A stretch of 64,000 nt of DNA, taken from Ecdyonurus torrentis (lineage: Eukaryota > Arthropoda > Insecta > Ephemeroptera > Heptageniidae). Shown piece after piece: positions 23,644 through 35,286 of the stretch. Where the stretch lies: the NCBI GenBank assembly GCA_949318235.1, contig OX439132.1:46172641-46236640 (forward strand). Reading direction: 5' to 3'. The translations under genes and the position numbers were made by a program. How positions within the stretch are numbered: the first letter of the stretch is position 1; each line of letters begins with the position of its first letter. The notes under the pieces were generated by a model. It ran no database searches, had not been told where the DNA came from, and worked only from the letters and a program-made list of their open reading frames with translations.

Positions 23644-23865
23644 CTCAGAATCTACGTCACAACTACAACTTGCTCTCACGCTAGCTTGGCGCGAGCTGGA
23701 GTTACTCTGCTCCTTGCGTAAATTTTTTTACTACATATCTAAAACTGTAAAAACATTTTTTATACGTAAAATATGATGTCAAGTTGCGAGAGCAAAAATA
23801 AGAGTAACTTTTGATTGAGTCAAGCTAGCGTGAGAGCAAGTTGTAGCTGTGACGTAGGTTCTGAG
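23644..23865. mobile_element. Short inverted-repeat (MITE-like) element
   Basis: CTCAGAATCTACGTCAC at the left is mirrored by GTGACGTAGGTTCTGAG at the right. Arms of about 55 bp include GCTCTCACGCTAGCTTG and its inverse. 222 bp, no ORF; target duplication not resolved. Confidence 0.75.
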
Positions 23866-23869
23866 ACGG

Positions 23870-25126
23870 CGGTTGCTCTTAGCGCAATAATAATTAAAAT
23901 TTTAAGATCGTGATTTTGGGAACACGATTATCACTGTTAAAATATCCATTATAATTAAAGAACTATCATGTTGTTATTTTTAAATTTTAAATTTTGTGCA
24001 TCATTTAAATTTAAAGTTGCTTCCTTTTTGTTTTGAACGCCTCTTTGCAGTAATGGTGACAAATTTTCAAGTGTTAATTTCTTTAGCTTGAAATCAGTTA
24101 TAATTTGCTGGATTTTATACATTCTTCATTATTGCATAAAATATTTTGTAAAATTTGCAAAATATGGAAAACAATAAAGGTTTGCCGAAAACAAAACAAA
24201 CATGCAGGTGATCCAAATGTTTCATAATAAACATTAACTTTTCTGTGTGTGCAAGATGTTGATGTTTTAGAGGTCAGTCACCAGAGGTCAAAGTGATGTA
24301 CCTTGGAAGAGACGTAAACATTGACATGCTATCTAAGTATACTCTACTCAAAAAACCTCAGTTGATTTAAATCGGGCATGCCTATAGTATCGCCCATTGT
24401 CACATTTGAGGAGAAGGGGGGTGGCTGGGCGATACAGTAAAAGGTCGAACGGCAAGTAACTCAGGTGTTTGAGTCGAGTGTATATGTGTAGTAAAAACTG
24501 TAGTATATAGGATCACTTACTTGCGATTAGCAGCAAAATAATAAAAATTTTGCATAAAAAAAATCAAAGGATAAATCCTCAAAAATAGTTCCTGTCAACT
24601 TCAACTGTTGCCTCAAATACATTTTTTATTAATATTGAAAATTGACAAGAAAGAACATCGTCGTGACAAAAGTAGTCATAAACGTTATAGCGATGAAGGC
24701 ACACATGTTCAACAAATATAAAAAATAAAAATAAAGAACTATCAAATTTTAGATAATTGCACTTAATTAAACAATGTTGTCAAACAACTGGTGCACTTAT
24801 GTTAAAAGTATTGATACATGTGTGCTTAATTGAATTTTTTAAATGTATTGTATTGTTTATATGCTATTAGTCCTATGCTATTGATCTGCAAGGCGAGCTT
24901 CTAATCAGCCATAAAGCTAGTGATTGTGTGATCAAATCTTTTCTATTGTGCCGTTAATTACTTTCTCTTTTGTTCTAATTTTCCTTTCTGGCCAAATACC
25001 TATTCTTCCCTTTCCACTAACAATCCTGCATCACACAATCTCCATAATCATTATAATCATCCTCAAAAGTAAACCTGGTACAGTGGGCAAGTACCTCCAT
25101 CTTGATTCTCATATCACGTGGTTGCT
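23870..25126. other. Non-coding sequence within gene A's long intron
   Basis: AT-rich, no exon supported. It does not match the gene B tail exons (49612-55157), which appear to be missing from gene A. Confidence 0.5.
24781..24869 (+). repeat. Direct repeat left of the 25-33 kb insertion complex
   Basis: CAACTGGTGCACTTATG ... TATTGTTTATATGCTATTA recurs as a diverged direct copy at 32971-33056, just upstream of ZFa2. The pair brackets the nested element cluster. Confidence 0.75.
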
Positions 25127-25906
25127 TGTCATCCCTGCTCAAAAATATTGCGCAATATCTTGCAATTAGATCTTGCAAGATCCTTGCAAGACACTTGCGC
25201 AAGATGCCACGCAAGAGCCCTTGCAAGATCTTTGCAATATCTTGAACAAGATCGTGAGTAATTTATCCTGAGAAATCTTGAGTAAATATTTTGTAATCTT
25301 GCAAGAATGATATAAATTTGCAAATATAACATAGCAGTGACACTTAAAAGAAAACAAAATAATAGTTAATTTTATCTAATTCTAATGGACTTTCAATTTA
25401 TCTGGTATATAGTTTATATTTGTTTCACCCATCCAAGTTCTGACCACGCTCGACGTTGCTTGACTTTGATGATCATCTTGAAGCGGCCTGAAACATTCTG
25501 ACAAATTAGTTAACTAATATGTCAATGGTTAAATGTTCTATTTATACCGCGATAATGTTTAAATATAAATATAAACTAAATATTAAAATTAATATTAAAA
25601 AAATATTAAATATAATAATAACCCAAAATATTTACCCTGGGGTGAAATTAGTGCCTAATTAATTATATTTGGATAGCATATTAGTCATAAATAATACTTA
25701 TTTCAATAACCAAAAATACTTACTTTTGCTAAATTAAAGTTTAAAGGTTTTTATTGTAAATATTTAAGTACAGTTTGAACACTGAACTATAACTTTGTTA
25801 ATTTTGCTTAATTTTGGGGTTAAAAATAGGGGTTGTCTAAATCTTGTTCAAGTTTTTGCAAGAAAATTTCAAAAGTGTTCAAATAAATACAATTACATAA
25901 ATATGT

Positions 25907-26035
25907 GAAAAAACCATCGCGGTTAATGCTACTAAAACAATATAGGATAGAGATAGGACGAGAGAAATTAGAGCACCGTGTATTGAGAGTTAAAATAATA
26001 TTTTTCACATTTAGCTAAGTTTGGTACCAAATATT
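25907..26035 (-). mobile_element. Retrozyme-like fragment (inverted)
   Basis: ACCATCGCGGTTAATGC and GAGAAATTAGAGCACCG are the inverse of the end of the element at 31770-31890. A truncated copy without its ribozyme. Confidence 0.65.
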
Positions 26036-26137
26036 TACTGCGCTTTGTGAAGAAAGCAACAAACTTTCAGGGTTTGTTTAGTTCATCGTATTGAACATTT
26101 CTGGAAGGGTAGCCAGCAGAAATTTTTAACCTATCGA

Positions 26138-26452
26138 CAGGGGCGGAACCAGGAATTGTGTTTGGGGGGGGGGGGGGCGATCTCCTAGAAAATTAACCAT
26201 GTAGGACCGGGGGGGGGGGGTAGCGCGCCGCAGGCTAAAAATTTTATTTGGCCACGCCCCTTTTTGGAAAATATTGCAAAATTAGTATGCCTTTGAAAAA
26301 ATATTCTTGAATTGCAAAATTTTGGATTTGGTAGTTTTTTTGTTTTTTTATGTAAGCAAAAAAAAAAAAAAAAAAAGTAAAAGTTGGACAAATGATTTCT
26401 GAAATATTTTCTATTTTCATCTCTTTGTAAAATTATTAATGTTATTTCACTG

Positions 26453-26483
<31 letters not shown>

Positions 26484-26700
26484 GAAAAAGACAAAGAGCA
26501 AAATTTAAATAAATTATTAATATATTGTATATTATTTTATTATTATTAATTTATTTTTTATTATTATTATTTTTTTATATACACCAATTTACTAAAAATT
26601 GTTTTGCAATTTTTAAAACTACTATCAATATTGTAAAACATAAAACTTATATTTGGATGCAAAAATATTTTGAGATAAAAATTATAAAATTTACATTAAA

Positions 26701-26743
<43 letters not shown>

Positions 26744-27044
26744 TTCTTATCGCGAGCAAAATATTTCGTGGATTTCCAAGTATTAACAGAACTATATCTC
26801 TGATATATTACCCTGATGACATGACAACTAGGGGATGTTAAAAAAATTATTTTTTGTTATACTGTATTTACTGTAGTCAGGATTCAAACGCTTATATCCA
26901 GCAATAAAAGTTGCGCCGAAGGCGCAAAAAAAAAATTTTGTGGACTACATTTTTTTCAACTTTTGCTCATTTTTTTCCACCCACGTGGGCCGTTTGGGGG
27001 GAGGGGGCGGTCGCCCCCACCGCCCCCCCCTGGATCCGCCCCTG
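26138..27044. mobile_element. hAT-like non-autonomous element with empty site visible
   Basis: Termini CAGGGGCGGAACCAGGA and TGGATCCGCCCCTG, flanked by the 8-bp duplication CCTATCGA (26130-26137 and 27045-27052). The opposite arm of the surrounding inverted repeat (near 31030-31045) has the same site uninterrupted with a single CCTATCGA (inverted). The interior is G/C-homopolymer-rich at the ends and A/T-homopolymer-rich in the middle, with no transposase. Confidence 0.9.
26450..26743. repeat. Poly(A) and poly(T) tracts
   Basis: A run of about 30 A near 26453-26482 and about 38 T at 26705-26742, both inside the hAT-like element. Confidence 0.85.
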
Positions 27045-28255
27045 CCTATCGACCTGGAGCGACCTTTGAAGGTGGCACTTAGACCCTTTTGGTTGCTATT
27101 TTTTCCTGCGGCTGTTTTTGAGTTAATCAAAAATTTCTTTTTAGGTTATGATTTCGGATAATGTCTAATATAGTCACAAAAAAACTCGAAATCGTAAACT
27201 CAAAATTAGTCCCGCAAATCAAAATCAAAATGGCGTCACCTGGCACACCTTTAATTAGCAATAAATCCAAATCTGGCATGAATACGAAAAAATGTTTCAA
27301 ACAAAAGTTAAAGAACATAAAATTACCAACAATTTGATGCCCTAGTTTTTAATGTTAGTCCCATAGATTTCTAAATATTGAATTTTGAAAGTCAATTTTG
27401 GAGCATTTTTCCTCTGTATCTGTATTAATGAAACTTCAATATTATAGTAAAACTCGTAAAAAAGGAATTTGGCCGAGTCAAATTTACTTCTTAGGGACCA
27501 AAATAATTAATAGTTTCCAAAAAATATCAAAAATTTGAGTTGTCCCGAAATTTCGGGACACTCAAAATTCAAAATGCCCCGGATTTTTTTTAAAATTTGT
27601 AATTAAAATTTGGTCTTGGTGACCCCATACACTAAAAAAATTGCAATTTAAAGTGTCCCGGAAATGTCCCGGAATCCAAAATAGTCGAGATATTGCTTAA
27701 TATCCGCTTCATATCAACTTCTAATATATATATACATATACATAAGTAACATAAAATTTGTCCAGAATATTCACACACCAAATTCCATAGTCACACACTG
27801 TTTAAATATATTTAAATTACTGGAAATATACTCAACAAAAATTAGTATATTTACAAAAATAAAAATAACTTAATCAGATTATGTGATTTATAATTAATAT
27901 AGTGCGAGTTGAATATATGAACACCTTCTTTATCCGCAGCTTTACCCGCAATGGACGTAAACAGTGTTATTTTGTCTATGAATGGTTTCAGTGGCACTCA
28001 CTGTATACTGTAGTATAGTATACCAATTCATTTTTTAAATTTGTAGCTTTTTGAATATTTCTATACAGTGGTGACATAATATTGTGCGTTTTCGCAATGC
28101 TTGGGCAGTTAAATACATTGCCCAGCATAGGACAAACATCAATTTTGATATTTTGCATAGATAAGTTAATGTGTTTCAATGCTTTTATACTTCTTCTCAG
28201 ATGCGAAAACAGCATATTTTTATCTATAAAAAATCGTGAGTAAAAATTTTTTTTC

Positions 28256-28289
<34 letters not shown>

Positions 28290-28341
28290 AAAAAACATCG
28301 TTTTCCTATATGGTCAATATAATTTACACAGCAATATATTA

Positions 28342-29556
28342 CAGTCGAGGAAATAAGTTAGTGGACTCGAACTTTGAAAAATCATTTCTCATGAACAAAA
28401 CGTTGTATTAAAATAATAAAAACATATTCTGAATTGTTAGTATGTTAGCTATAAATTGCTTGCTTTAATTTTTCCTTGCACCTTATAGTTCATTAGCAAC
28501 GGCGTGATATATGACGTAACCTTGCCAAATTATGCATAAAAAGTAGTGTATCTTGCTCAAAACTTGTCTTAAAAATCTAAAATTTTGTACAACTGTGACT
28601 GACATTAGTTTACATACACTTACAAAGTTTCAGCAAATTTGATTTATTATTAATAATTTTATACAACAATTAAGATGCACTACTTCGGCGTAAGCTTACA
28701 AAGCGAACAGTAAGTTTTTAATAATGTGGCTTACATACACGTATGCATTAGTATGTGTACTTTTTGATAACAAAATCAAAATTTGAAACTTAAATTATTA
28801 AAAATCTTTAATCAGTCAAAATCAGAGCAACCCAAAATTGCTTTTTGCGGAGTTGCAATGTTACCTGATTTACCTGTAAAAAGAACGGCGAATAGAAACA
28901 AGAGTACAATCAGTGGCTTCACTCCGCCCAGGCAGTGTATGACAAAAGCGGAGAAGAGCTACCTCTTTTTTCTTCTTGTTATGATTGGTTATTGTTTTCA
29001 AGGGTGAGTCAGGTAAGCCGTTGCAACGCAGCAAATACCATTTTTTTGATGAAATTTGGGTTGATCTGATTCTGTGTAATTATAAATTTGAAGTAATTTT
29101 AGTGTCAAATTTTGAGTTGATTATCAAAAAGTACACATACCAATGCATACGTGTATGTAAGCCACATTATTAAAAACTTACTGTTCGCTTTGTAAGCTTA
29201 CGCCGAAGTAGTGCATCTTAATTGTTGCATAAAATTATTAATAATTAATCAAATTTGCTGAAACTTTGTAAGTGTATGTAAACTAATGTCAGTCGCAGTT
29301 GTACAAAATTTTAGATTTTTAAGACAAGTTTTGAGCAATGAGCAAGATACACTACTTTTTATGCATATTTTTGCAAGTTTACGTCATATATCACGCCGTT
29401 GCTAATGAACTATAAGGTGCAAGGAAAAATTAAAGCAAGCAATTTATAGTTAACATACCAACAATTCAGAATATGTTTTTATTATTTTAATACAACGTTT
29501 TGTTCATGAGAAATGATTTTTCAAAGTTCGAGTCCACTAACTTATTTCCTCGACTG
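28342..29556. mobile_element. Tc1/mariner-like foldback element
   Basis: Termini CAGTCGAGGAAATAAG... and its inverse, flanked by TA (28340-28341 and 29557-29558). The TIRs are about 420 bp each (28342-28765 and about 29130-29556). The start CAGT..AGGAAATAAG resembles Tc1-like ends. The central ~370 bp has a 74-codon ORF (28783-29007; QCMTKAEKSY) with no recognised transposase motif, so the copy is non-autonomous. Confidence 0.8.
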
Positions 29557-31149
29557 TAATAACTTATTATGAGATATATATGTCGTCGAGGCACAAGCTT
29601 AAACCACCCATGAGTCAAACCATCCGATACAAATATACATGACTTTCCCTATTTTTTTAAGGGTTTGATGCTAATGTCTATATGTGTATATTATATGAAT
29701 GTTTCATCCCCATCCTCCCTTAATTGTAAAATAGCCTTTATAGGCTTTTACGTATTGTAAATAATTTAAGTTTTCTTACGTTAGCGATGTGTAATCATTC
29801 ATTTATTCAAATAATTCACGCTAAATTTGCAATGTTATTCTTGTGAAAAAACTTGGTAAAATTCAAATGGTAAAATATATTATTTTCATCGTGTACGTGT
29901 CGTGTGTATATACATATACTGTATTTATTACATATTATTCATATTAATCTACACTGAATATAACATAATGATAAATGTGTTTTTGTTTTTTAAAATTGTA
30001 ATTATGTAATTGAGACGATAGTTTTTACCATAATTTATAGAACCACACAAAGTACAACACGGACACTGGTACACACACTATACAGTGAGTGCCACTGAAA
30101 CCATTCATAGACAAAATAACACTGTTTACGTCCATTGCGGGTAAAGCTGCGGATACAGAAGGTGTTCATATATTCAACTCGCACTATATTAATTATAAAT
30201 CACATAATCTGATTAAGTTATTTTTATTTTTGTAATTATACTAATTTCTGTTGAGTATATTTCCAGTAATTTAAATATATTTAAACAGTGTGTGACTATG
30301 GAATTTGGTGTGTGAATATTCTGGACAAATTTTATGTTACTTATGTATATGTATATATAAGTTGATATGAAGCGGATATTAAGCAATATCTCGACTATTT
30401 TGGATTCCGGGACATTTCCGGGACACTTTAAATTGCAATTTTTTTAGTGTATGGGGTCACCAAGACCAAATTTTAATTACAAATTTTAAAAAAATCCGAG
30501 ACATTTTGAATTTTGAGTGTCCCGAAATTTCGGGACAACTCAAATTTTTGATATTTTTTGGAAACTATTGATTATTTTGGTCCCTAAGAAGTAAATTTGA
30601 CTCGGCCAAATTCCTTTTTTACGAGTTTTACTATAATATTGAAGTTTCATTAATACAGATACAGAGGAAAAATGCTCCAAAATTGACTTTCAAAATTCTA
30701 TATTTTAGAATCTATGGGACTATCATTAAAAACTAGGGCATCAAATTGTTGGTAATTTTATGTTCTTTAACTTTTGTTTGAAACATTTTTTCGTATTCAT
30801 GCCAGATTTGGATTTATTGCTAATTAAAGGTGTGCCAGGTGACGCCATTTTGACTTTGATTTTGATTTGCGGGACTAATTTTGAGTTTACGATTTCGAGT
30901 TTTTTTGTGACTATATTAGACATTATCCGAAATCATAACCTAAAAAGAAATTTTTGATTAACTCAAAAACAGCCGCAGGAAAAAATAGCAACCAAAAGGG
31001 TCTAAGTGCCACCTTCAAAGGTCGCTCCAGGTCGATAGGTTAAAATTTTCTGCTGGCTACCCTTCCAGAAATGTTCAATACGATGAACTGAACAAACCCT
31101 GAAAGTTTGTTGCTTTCTTCACAAAGCGCAGTAACCAAGGTCTATACTC

Positions 31150-31890
31150 TGGTAACAAACCTAGCTAATTCTATTCGAGTTATATGCCAATAAGCGCAAG
31201 CTATGTAAGTGCATACCTTAAATACAACACTTGGTTGTGTTTTATATTTCTATCTCTAATTTCTATCATCTTTTACTTTTTCCTCCCCTTTCTGTGCAAA
31301 ATCTGCCTTGCATACAAGTATGTACCACGAAATGAGACGACGTGCAGGATGGTGGCCAGCCGCTAGCTTCTTCGCATTTGGGGAATGCGGAGGGGGGAGC
31401 GCGGCGGGCATCGTTCGGCACGCGACTTTGCCCCGCTCTCTCACTATCACACAGCGAGCGCTATGTGAACCACACGTATCAAGCGGTGATGCTTGGTACA
31501 GGTGAGCACATTGTATTGCTGTGGGCTGCTGATGAGTGCCTAAGACCCGCGATGTTTTTTGTGCACTAATTATATAATTAGTGCATAAAATTCGGAACGG
31601 ATATGGACGAAACGCGCGTCCAGCTAGATCGCGAGAGGTGTGGGTCGTGAGGATATTTGGTATGTTTGGTTAGCTTTTGCACAGAATCAACCATCCTTTT
31701 AATTTCTTTTCATATAAAACGTCCTAGCCAAAATGCTAGTGAATTGATTTGAATCCCTACTCCATTATACTATCAAAATTAGAGAATTTCGCTCTGTATT
31801 AACTCTCAATACACGGTGCTCTAATTTCTCTCGTCCTATCCCTATCCTATTGTTTTAGTAGCATTAACCGCGATGGATTTTTCACATATT
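31150..31890 (+). mobile_element. Diverged retrozyme-like element with hammerhead ribozyme
   Basis: Collinear with the 889-bp units: an ATATGCCAA..AAGCGCA block, TTCTATCTC then TCTATCATC, then a hammerhead core. It ends with AATTAGAGAATTTCGC, GTGCTCTAATTTCTC and AACCGCGATGG in the same order. Much of the sequence between differs, so it is an older or different subfamily. Only one unit is visible. Confidence 0.65.
31525..31624 (+). ncRNA. Hammerhead ribozyme candidate with enlarged stem II
   Basis: Stem I GCTG (31525-31528) pairs with CAGC (31621-31624). Core CTGATGA 31529-31535; stem II GT(G)CC pairs with GGAC (31605-31608); GAAA 31609-31612; stem III ACGC/GCGU; predicted cleavage after C 31620. 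Stem II contains an extra ~64-nt loop, including a perfect 24-bp palindrome (31562-31585, TGCACTAATTAT and its inverse). All core bases are intact; the bulged G in stem II lowers confidence. Confidence 0.6.
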
Positions 31891-31969
31891 TATAAATAAA
31901 TACAATTGACAAATAACAAGTAAATAAAAAATTTTCGCCACAATAACTGGATAATATCCGTGTGTTTTA

Positions 31970-32640
31970 ATCTTGCATCTTGTGCAAGATTGTTTAACAA
32001 TTACTCGAGACAAATGATAACATTGTGCAAGACGAATATAATCTTGCACAAGATCACTTACTTGCGTAAGACTTTGCACTTCTTGTGCAAGATTTACTTT
32101 TAATTACTCAAGATACAAATCTTGCGCAAGATTAATCTTGGAAGAAAATTGTAACATGCTAAAGATACAAAATCTTGTTCAAGAAAGCAAAAATTACTCA
32201 AGAAAAATTCTTGCTTGTGCAAGAAAGGATCTTGTGCACTCTTGAGCAAGAACAATCTTTCACAAGATACAAATCTTGCCCAAGATGAGAAAATCTTTCA
32301 CAAGATTCCTTTCTTGCTCAATCAGCTCAAGACAAGATCGATCTTGCACAAGAAAAAAAAAATTATTTCTTGCTCAAGATATAGAGTCTTGAACAAGAAA
32401 ATCAATATATTGGATAAGATTTTTCTTCTTGCACAAGTTAGTATCTTGAGCAAGACGAAATTTTCTTCTTGCGCAAGAAAATGTAATCATGCAAGGGAAT
32501 TTGTCGTCTTGCAAGTAAAATTTCCGTCTTGCAAGGGAATATTGTCATCTTGCAAGATTTTTTAAAATCTTCAGCAATATCTTGTGTAATCTTTTGTGAT
32601 CTTGCAAGATCTTGCGTAAAATTTTTGAGTAGGGATGACA
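31970..32640. repeat. CTTGCGCAAG-type palindrome array, right arm
   Basis: Dense, degenerate array of CTTGCRCAAG and CAAGATCTTG motifs in both orientations, mostly separated by short A/T spacers. Confidence 0.85.
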
Positions 32641-33117
32641 TGTCAAGTGAGGCTTCCATCCAAATAGTTGCAACGCCTCATTTCCTTTGTTTTAATGTTT
32701 CCTTCTCTCCTTATTTGACTCCATCAATCATCATCATAAATCGGAACCTATATCAGAGACCTATAGTACCACACATATGATCACAAGAGCGTGGACATTT
32801 TTAACAAAACCCTAAACCCAATCCTTTTATTCCAATTACCTTACCCAATTAAACAATTATAGAAAACAAAAGCAATGCTTCAAATCGATTGAGGCGATGT
32901 GAGCTGAATTAAAGCTCCAGAGCGAAAACAATAGGCTAATTAGTTTAATAATTACCCTCGTAAAACCAACCAACAAACTGGTGCCCTTATGTTAGCATTG
33001 ATACATGTGTGGTTAATTGAATTTTTAAAATGTATTGTATTGTTTATATGCTATTAAAAAAAGCATAAAAAAATTGCATTTTTTACGGTGAAAACTGAGG
33101 AGATGTGCATTTTGCAG
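32641..33117. other. Gene A intron sequence before ZFa2
   Basis: Non-coding. Carries the right direct repeat (32971-33056) and ends in the TTTTGCAG acceptor of ZFa2. Confidence 0.6.
32971..33056 (+). repeat. Direct repeat right of the insertion complex
   Basis: Diverged direct copy of 24781-24869, ending about 60 bases before the ZFa2 acceptor. Confidence 0.75.
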
Positions 33118-33845
33118 GCCGTCGTCTGAAGAAGCAAGTTGTTGAGCCACAAGACAGCGAGAGTGAAAACAACGATGAAGACACCACGTCACCTTATTAC
33201 TGTCAAGATTGCAACGATTATTTTAAATGTAAAACATCTCTGCAGAGCCACGTCAGCAAGACTCATGACAACAAGGCTCGTCAACCTGGGCAAGTCACCT
33301 TCAAATGTGACCTCTGTCCTAAATATTATAAAAGTAACAGAGGTTTGTGTCGGCACTATAGACACCAACATCCAAGAAAGTTGAGATTCTCGTGTAAGAT
33401 TTGTGCAGCAATGTTTTCAAATAACGGCGAGTTTAAACAACATAAAATAAATTTACATGGTAAAGAACTTTACCCGTTTGTATGCAAGGAGTGTGGAAAA
33501 CAATTTATAGAGAACAAATCTTTAAGACAACATTCAAAGTTTGCACATGGCATTGAGATAAAAATTGGCACACAATTGTCTTGTAGGTTTTGTGCTGAGA
33601 AGTTTCCAACAAGGCAACTAAAGAAAGAACATATGACACAACATCACCCCGAGATGTGTCTCAAGTGTCGCTTATGTCCTCGTGTTTTTTATGAGAAGCA
33701 TAGGAGACTGGCACATGAGCTTAATGTTCATCGTCAAAATGTTGATCATCCAGGTAAAATTTTCTCGTGCAATATCTGTACATTTATCGTCACGACAAAG
33801 TTAGTCTTACAAAAACACGTGAAGTCAGTGCATAAAACAAAATAA
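33118..33845 (+). CDS. C2H2 zinc-finger terminal exon ZFa2 (gene A)
   Basis: Acceptor ATTTTGCAG. Starts in phase 1 (G+GC, Gly) and reads RRLKKQVVEPQDSESENN, then seven C2H2 fingers (CQDC, CDLC, CKIC, CKEC, CRFC, CRLC, CNIC; each with H-x3/4-H), stop TAA at 33843-33845. The phase fits gene A exon 6 (donor after 22908) exactly, giving the junction SSR-G-RRL. There is no start codon in good context within the exon, which supports its use as a spliced 3' exon. Fingers most likely bind DNA; the target is unknown. It is the intact counterpart of ZFa1 (2878). Confidence 0.85.
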
Positions 33846-34826
33846 GCAATTAACTGACTGCACGATTATCTAAGTGTAACATTTTAATCACAAAAAGAAC
33901 AGCCATTATCTTGATTTTAATTTTTTTTTTCACATAAATGTTTCAAGTTTTTGACTTTTTTTTAATCAGGTAAAAACTGTTGAAATTGTAAAATTTAAGG
34001 AAATTTAATTTAACTCTCTGACAAGCACGTTAGACCCAGAGCACCAAAAATTCTTAAAATTATGCGATGGCAGAATTGTATAACTACCATATTGTATTGT
34101 GAATTGTATAGAATTGTATTGTATTCATATATATATACTGATTCCGTTTTTTTTTTTTTTTTTAATGCTTTTTGACTCTTTTTCCTTGGCTTTTTTTATT
34201 GTTCAATTGTAAAAATATTATGATTACATATGCAAAGCTAAGTTTGGAAAATCCTACCTTGCGATTTTAAAAATAGCTCTTCATAGGCAGAAACGGGCGA
34301 GAGAGAGAGAGAGAGAGAGAGTATGCTGACAGTTACGCACATTGTTGCGCATGAGTGGCCAACTTGCAAGCTACACGTCTTCTTTTATTAAAGTCATAGA
34401 CCACATAACACAACTTGTGCTTTTTAATGAATAAACGCGAAATGGGATCTTCAAGATCGATGACAAATTTTACGAGTATGCTTATTTAGCCACACGAGAG
34501 AGTGTGAAAAAACTGTAAAGTATGCAATTTGTGTGAAAATTCATGTTAATGACGTCAGAAACATGCAAAAATTAGTATGAAATTGTTGTGCAGATTGTAC
34601 AAATTGAATATTCTGATCACTGCTACGGAGCTACAGTTGGGTTTTGAGACAAATTAATGTTATTTATGTAAATCCCATCAAGTGTTTTGTGAAATAAATG
34701 CTTATGTTTTTCTCTGGTCTATTCCCTTTTAATATAAATTACTAGCTGATGTTATTTTTGTATACGGTATTTTTGAAATTAAACCCTTTCTCAATCTGAA
34801 TATGATAGTTTTATTTAAATACATTA
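33846..34826. repeat. 3' flank shared with ZFb1/ZFb2, truncated at a duplication joint
   Basis: Aligns with 10485-10720 plus 11206-11910 (and 38848-39840), including AGACCCAGAG, poly(T), an AG repeat and ACTGCTACGGAGCTACAG. Homology stops at about 34826 and block B begins at 34834, which marks a recombination or deletion joint. No exon. Confidence 0.8.
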
Positions 34827-35100
34827 TTACTACAGACGTAGTATAGTAATTAAAATACAGATCAAATAAGTTTATATATGTAACAATATGTATGTCAAAA
34901 TAAGAACTAGTGGTTCTTTGCCACATTCTACTATAACTTGATACAGCTTATATTTCTTTGCTGGCTGTTGGATTTGTACAGTATCTTTCATGTCCATTTA
35001 ATATGTCCATACAATGCAATCAGATGGTGATTTCAGTTGACGCAAAACTGCATTTAAATACATGTGATTTTCATATGCCAATATTACAAATTTTTATGGA

Positions 35101-35105
35101 ATATA

Positions 35106-35197
<92 letters not shown>

Positions 35198-35286
35198 GTA
35201 TATATATATATATATATAGTATATATAGTATATATAGTATATATAGTATATAGTATATATAGTATATAGTATATATATATATATAC
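35101..35286. repeat. (AT)n microsatellite with TATAGTATA variants
   Basis: About 185 bp. The second half is a higher-order repeat of ATAGTATAT. The block A counterpart (6826-6850) is only about 25 bp, so it expanded strongly after duplication or contracted in A. Confidence 0.9.

Larger units (their letters stand above)
26036..31133. repeat. Very large inverted repeat with nested elements
   Basis: Left arm 26036-26137 plus 27045-28010 is the near-perfect inverse of right arm 30090-31133. The arms pair through several markers, for example GGAAGGGTAGCCAGCAG/CTGCTGGCTACCCTTCC and CTTTACCCGCAATGGACG/CGTCCATTGCGGGTAAAG. Only the left arm is interrupted by the hAT-like element 26138-27044. The loop (28011-30089) contains the Tc1/mariner-like element. 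The arms encode short, diverged ORFs with no recognised domain. It could be a large foldback transposon or two head-to-head element copies. Confidence 0.8.
25127..32640. mobile_element. Palindrome-array TIR element (CTTGCGCAAG type), composite
   Basis: The left end TGTCATCCCTGCTCAAAAAT (25127-25146) and the right end (inverse, one mismatch, ending at 32640) form a 20-bp TIR. Both ends continue as arrays of CTTGCAAG/CTTGCGCAAG-type palindromes (25140-25310 and about 31970-32640). The first palindrome on the left is ATATTGCGCAATAT. The interior (25310-31970) is filled with other elements: retrozyme-like pieces, a large inverted repeat, a hAT-like element and a Tc1/mariner-like element. No recognisable transposase. 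It may be one element invaded by others or an assembly of nested insertions. Confidence 0.6.

Noticed and set aside
28783..29007. 74-codon ORF in the centre of the Tc1/mariner-like element as a transposase remnant
   Set aside because: No DDE/D-type or helix-turn-helix motif could be seen; kept only as an unnamed ORF in the element's description.
31970..32640. Candidate CRISPR-like or satellite array
   Set aside because: Eukaryotic context, no constant repeat/unique spacer pattern; motifs are degenerate palindromes belonging to element arms.
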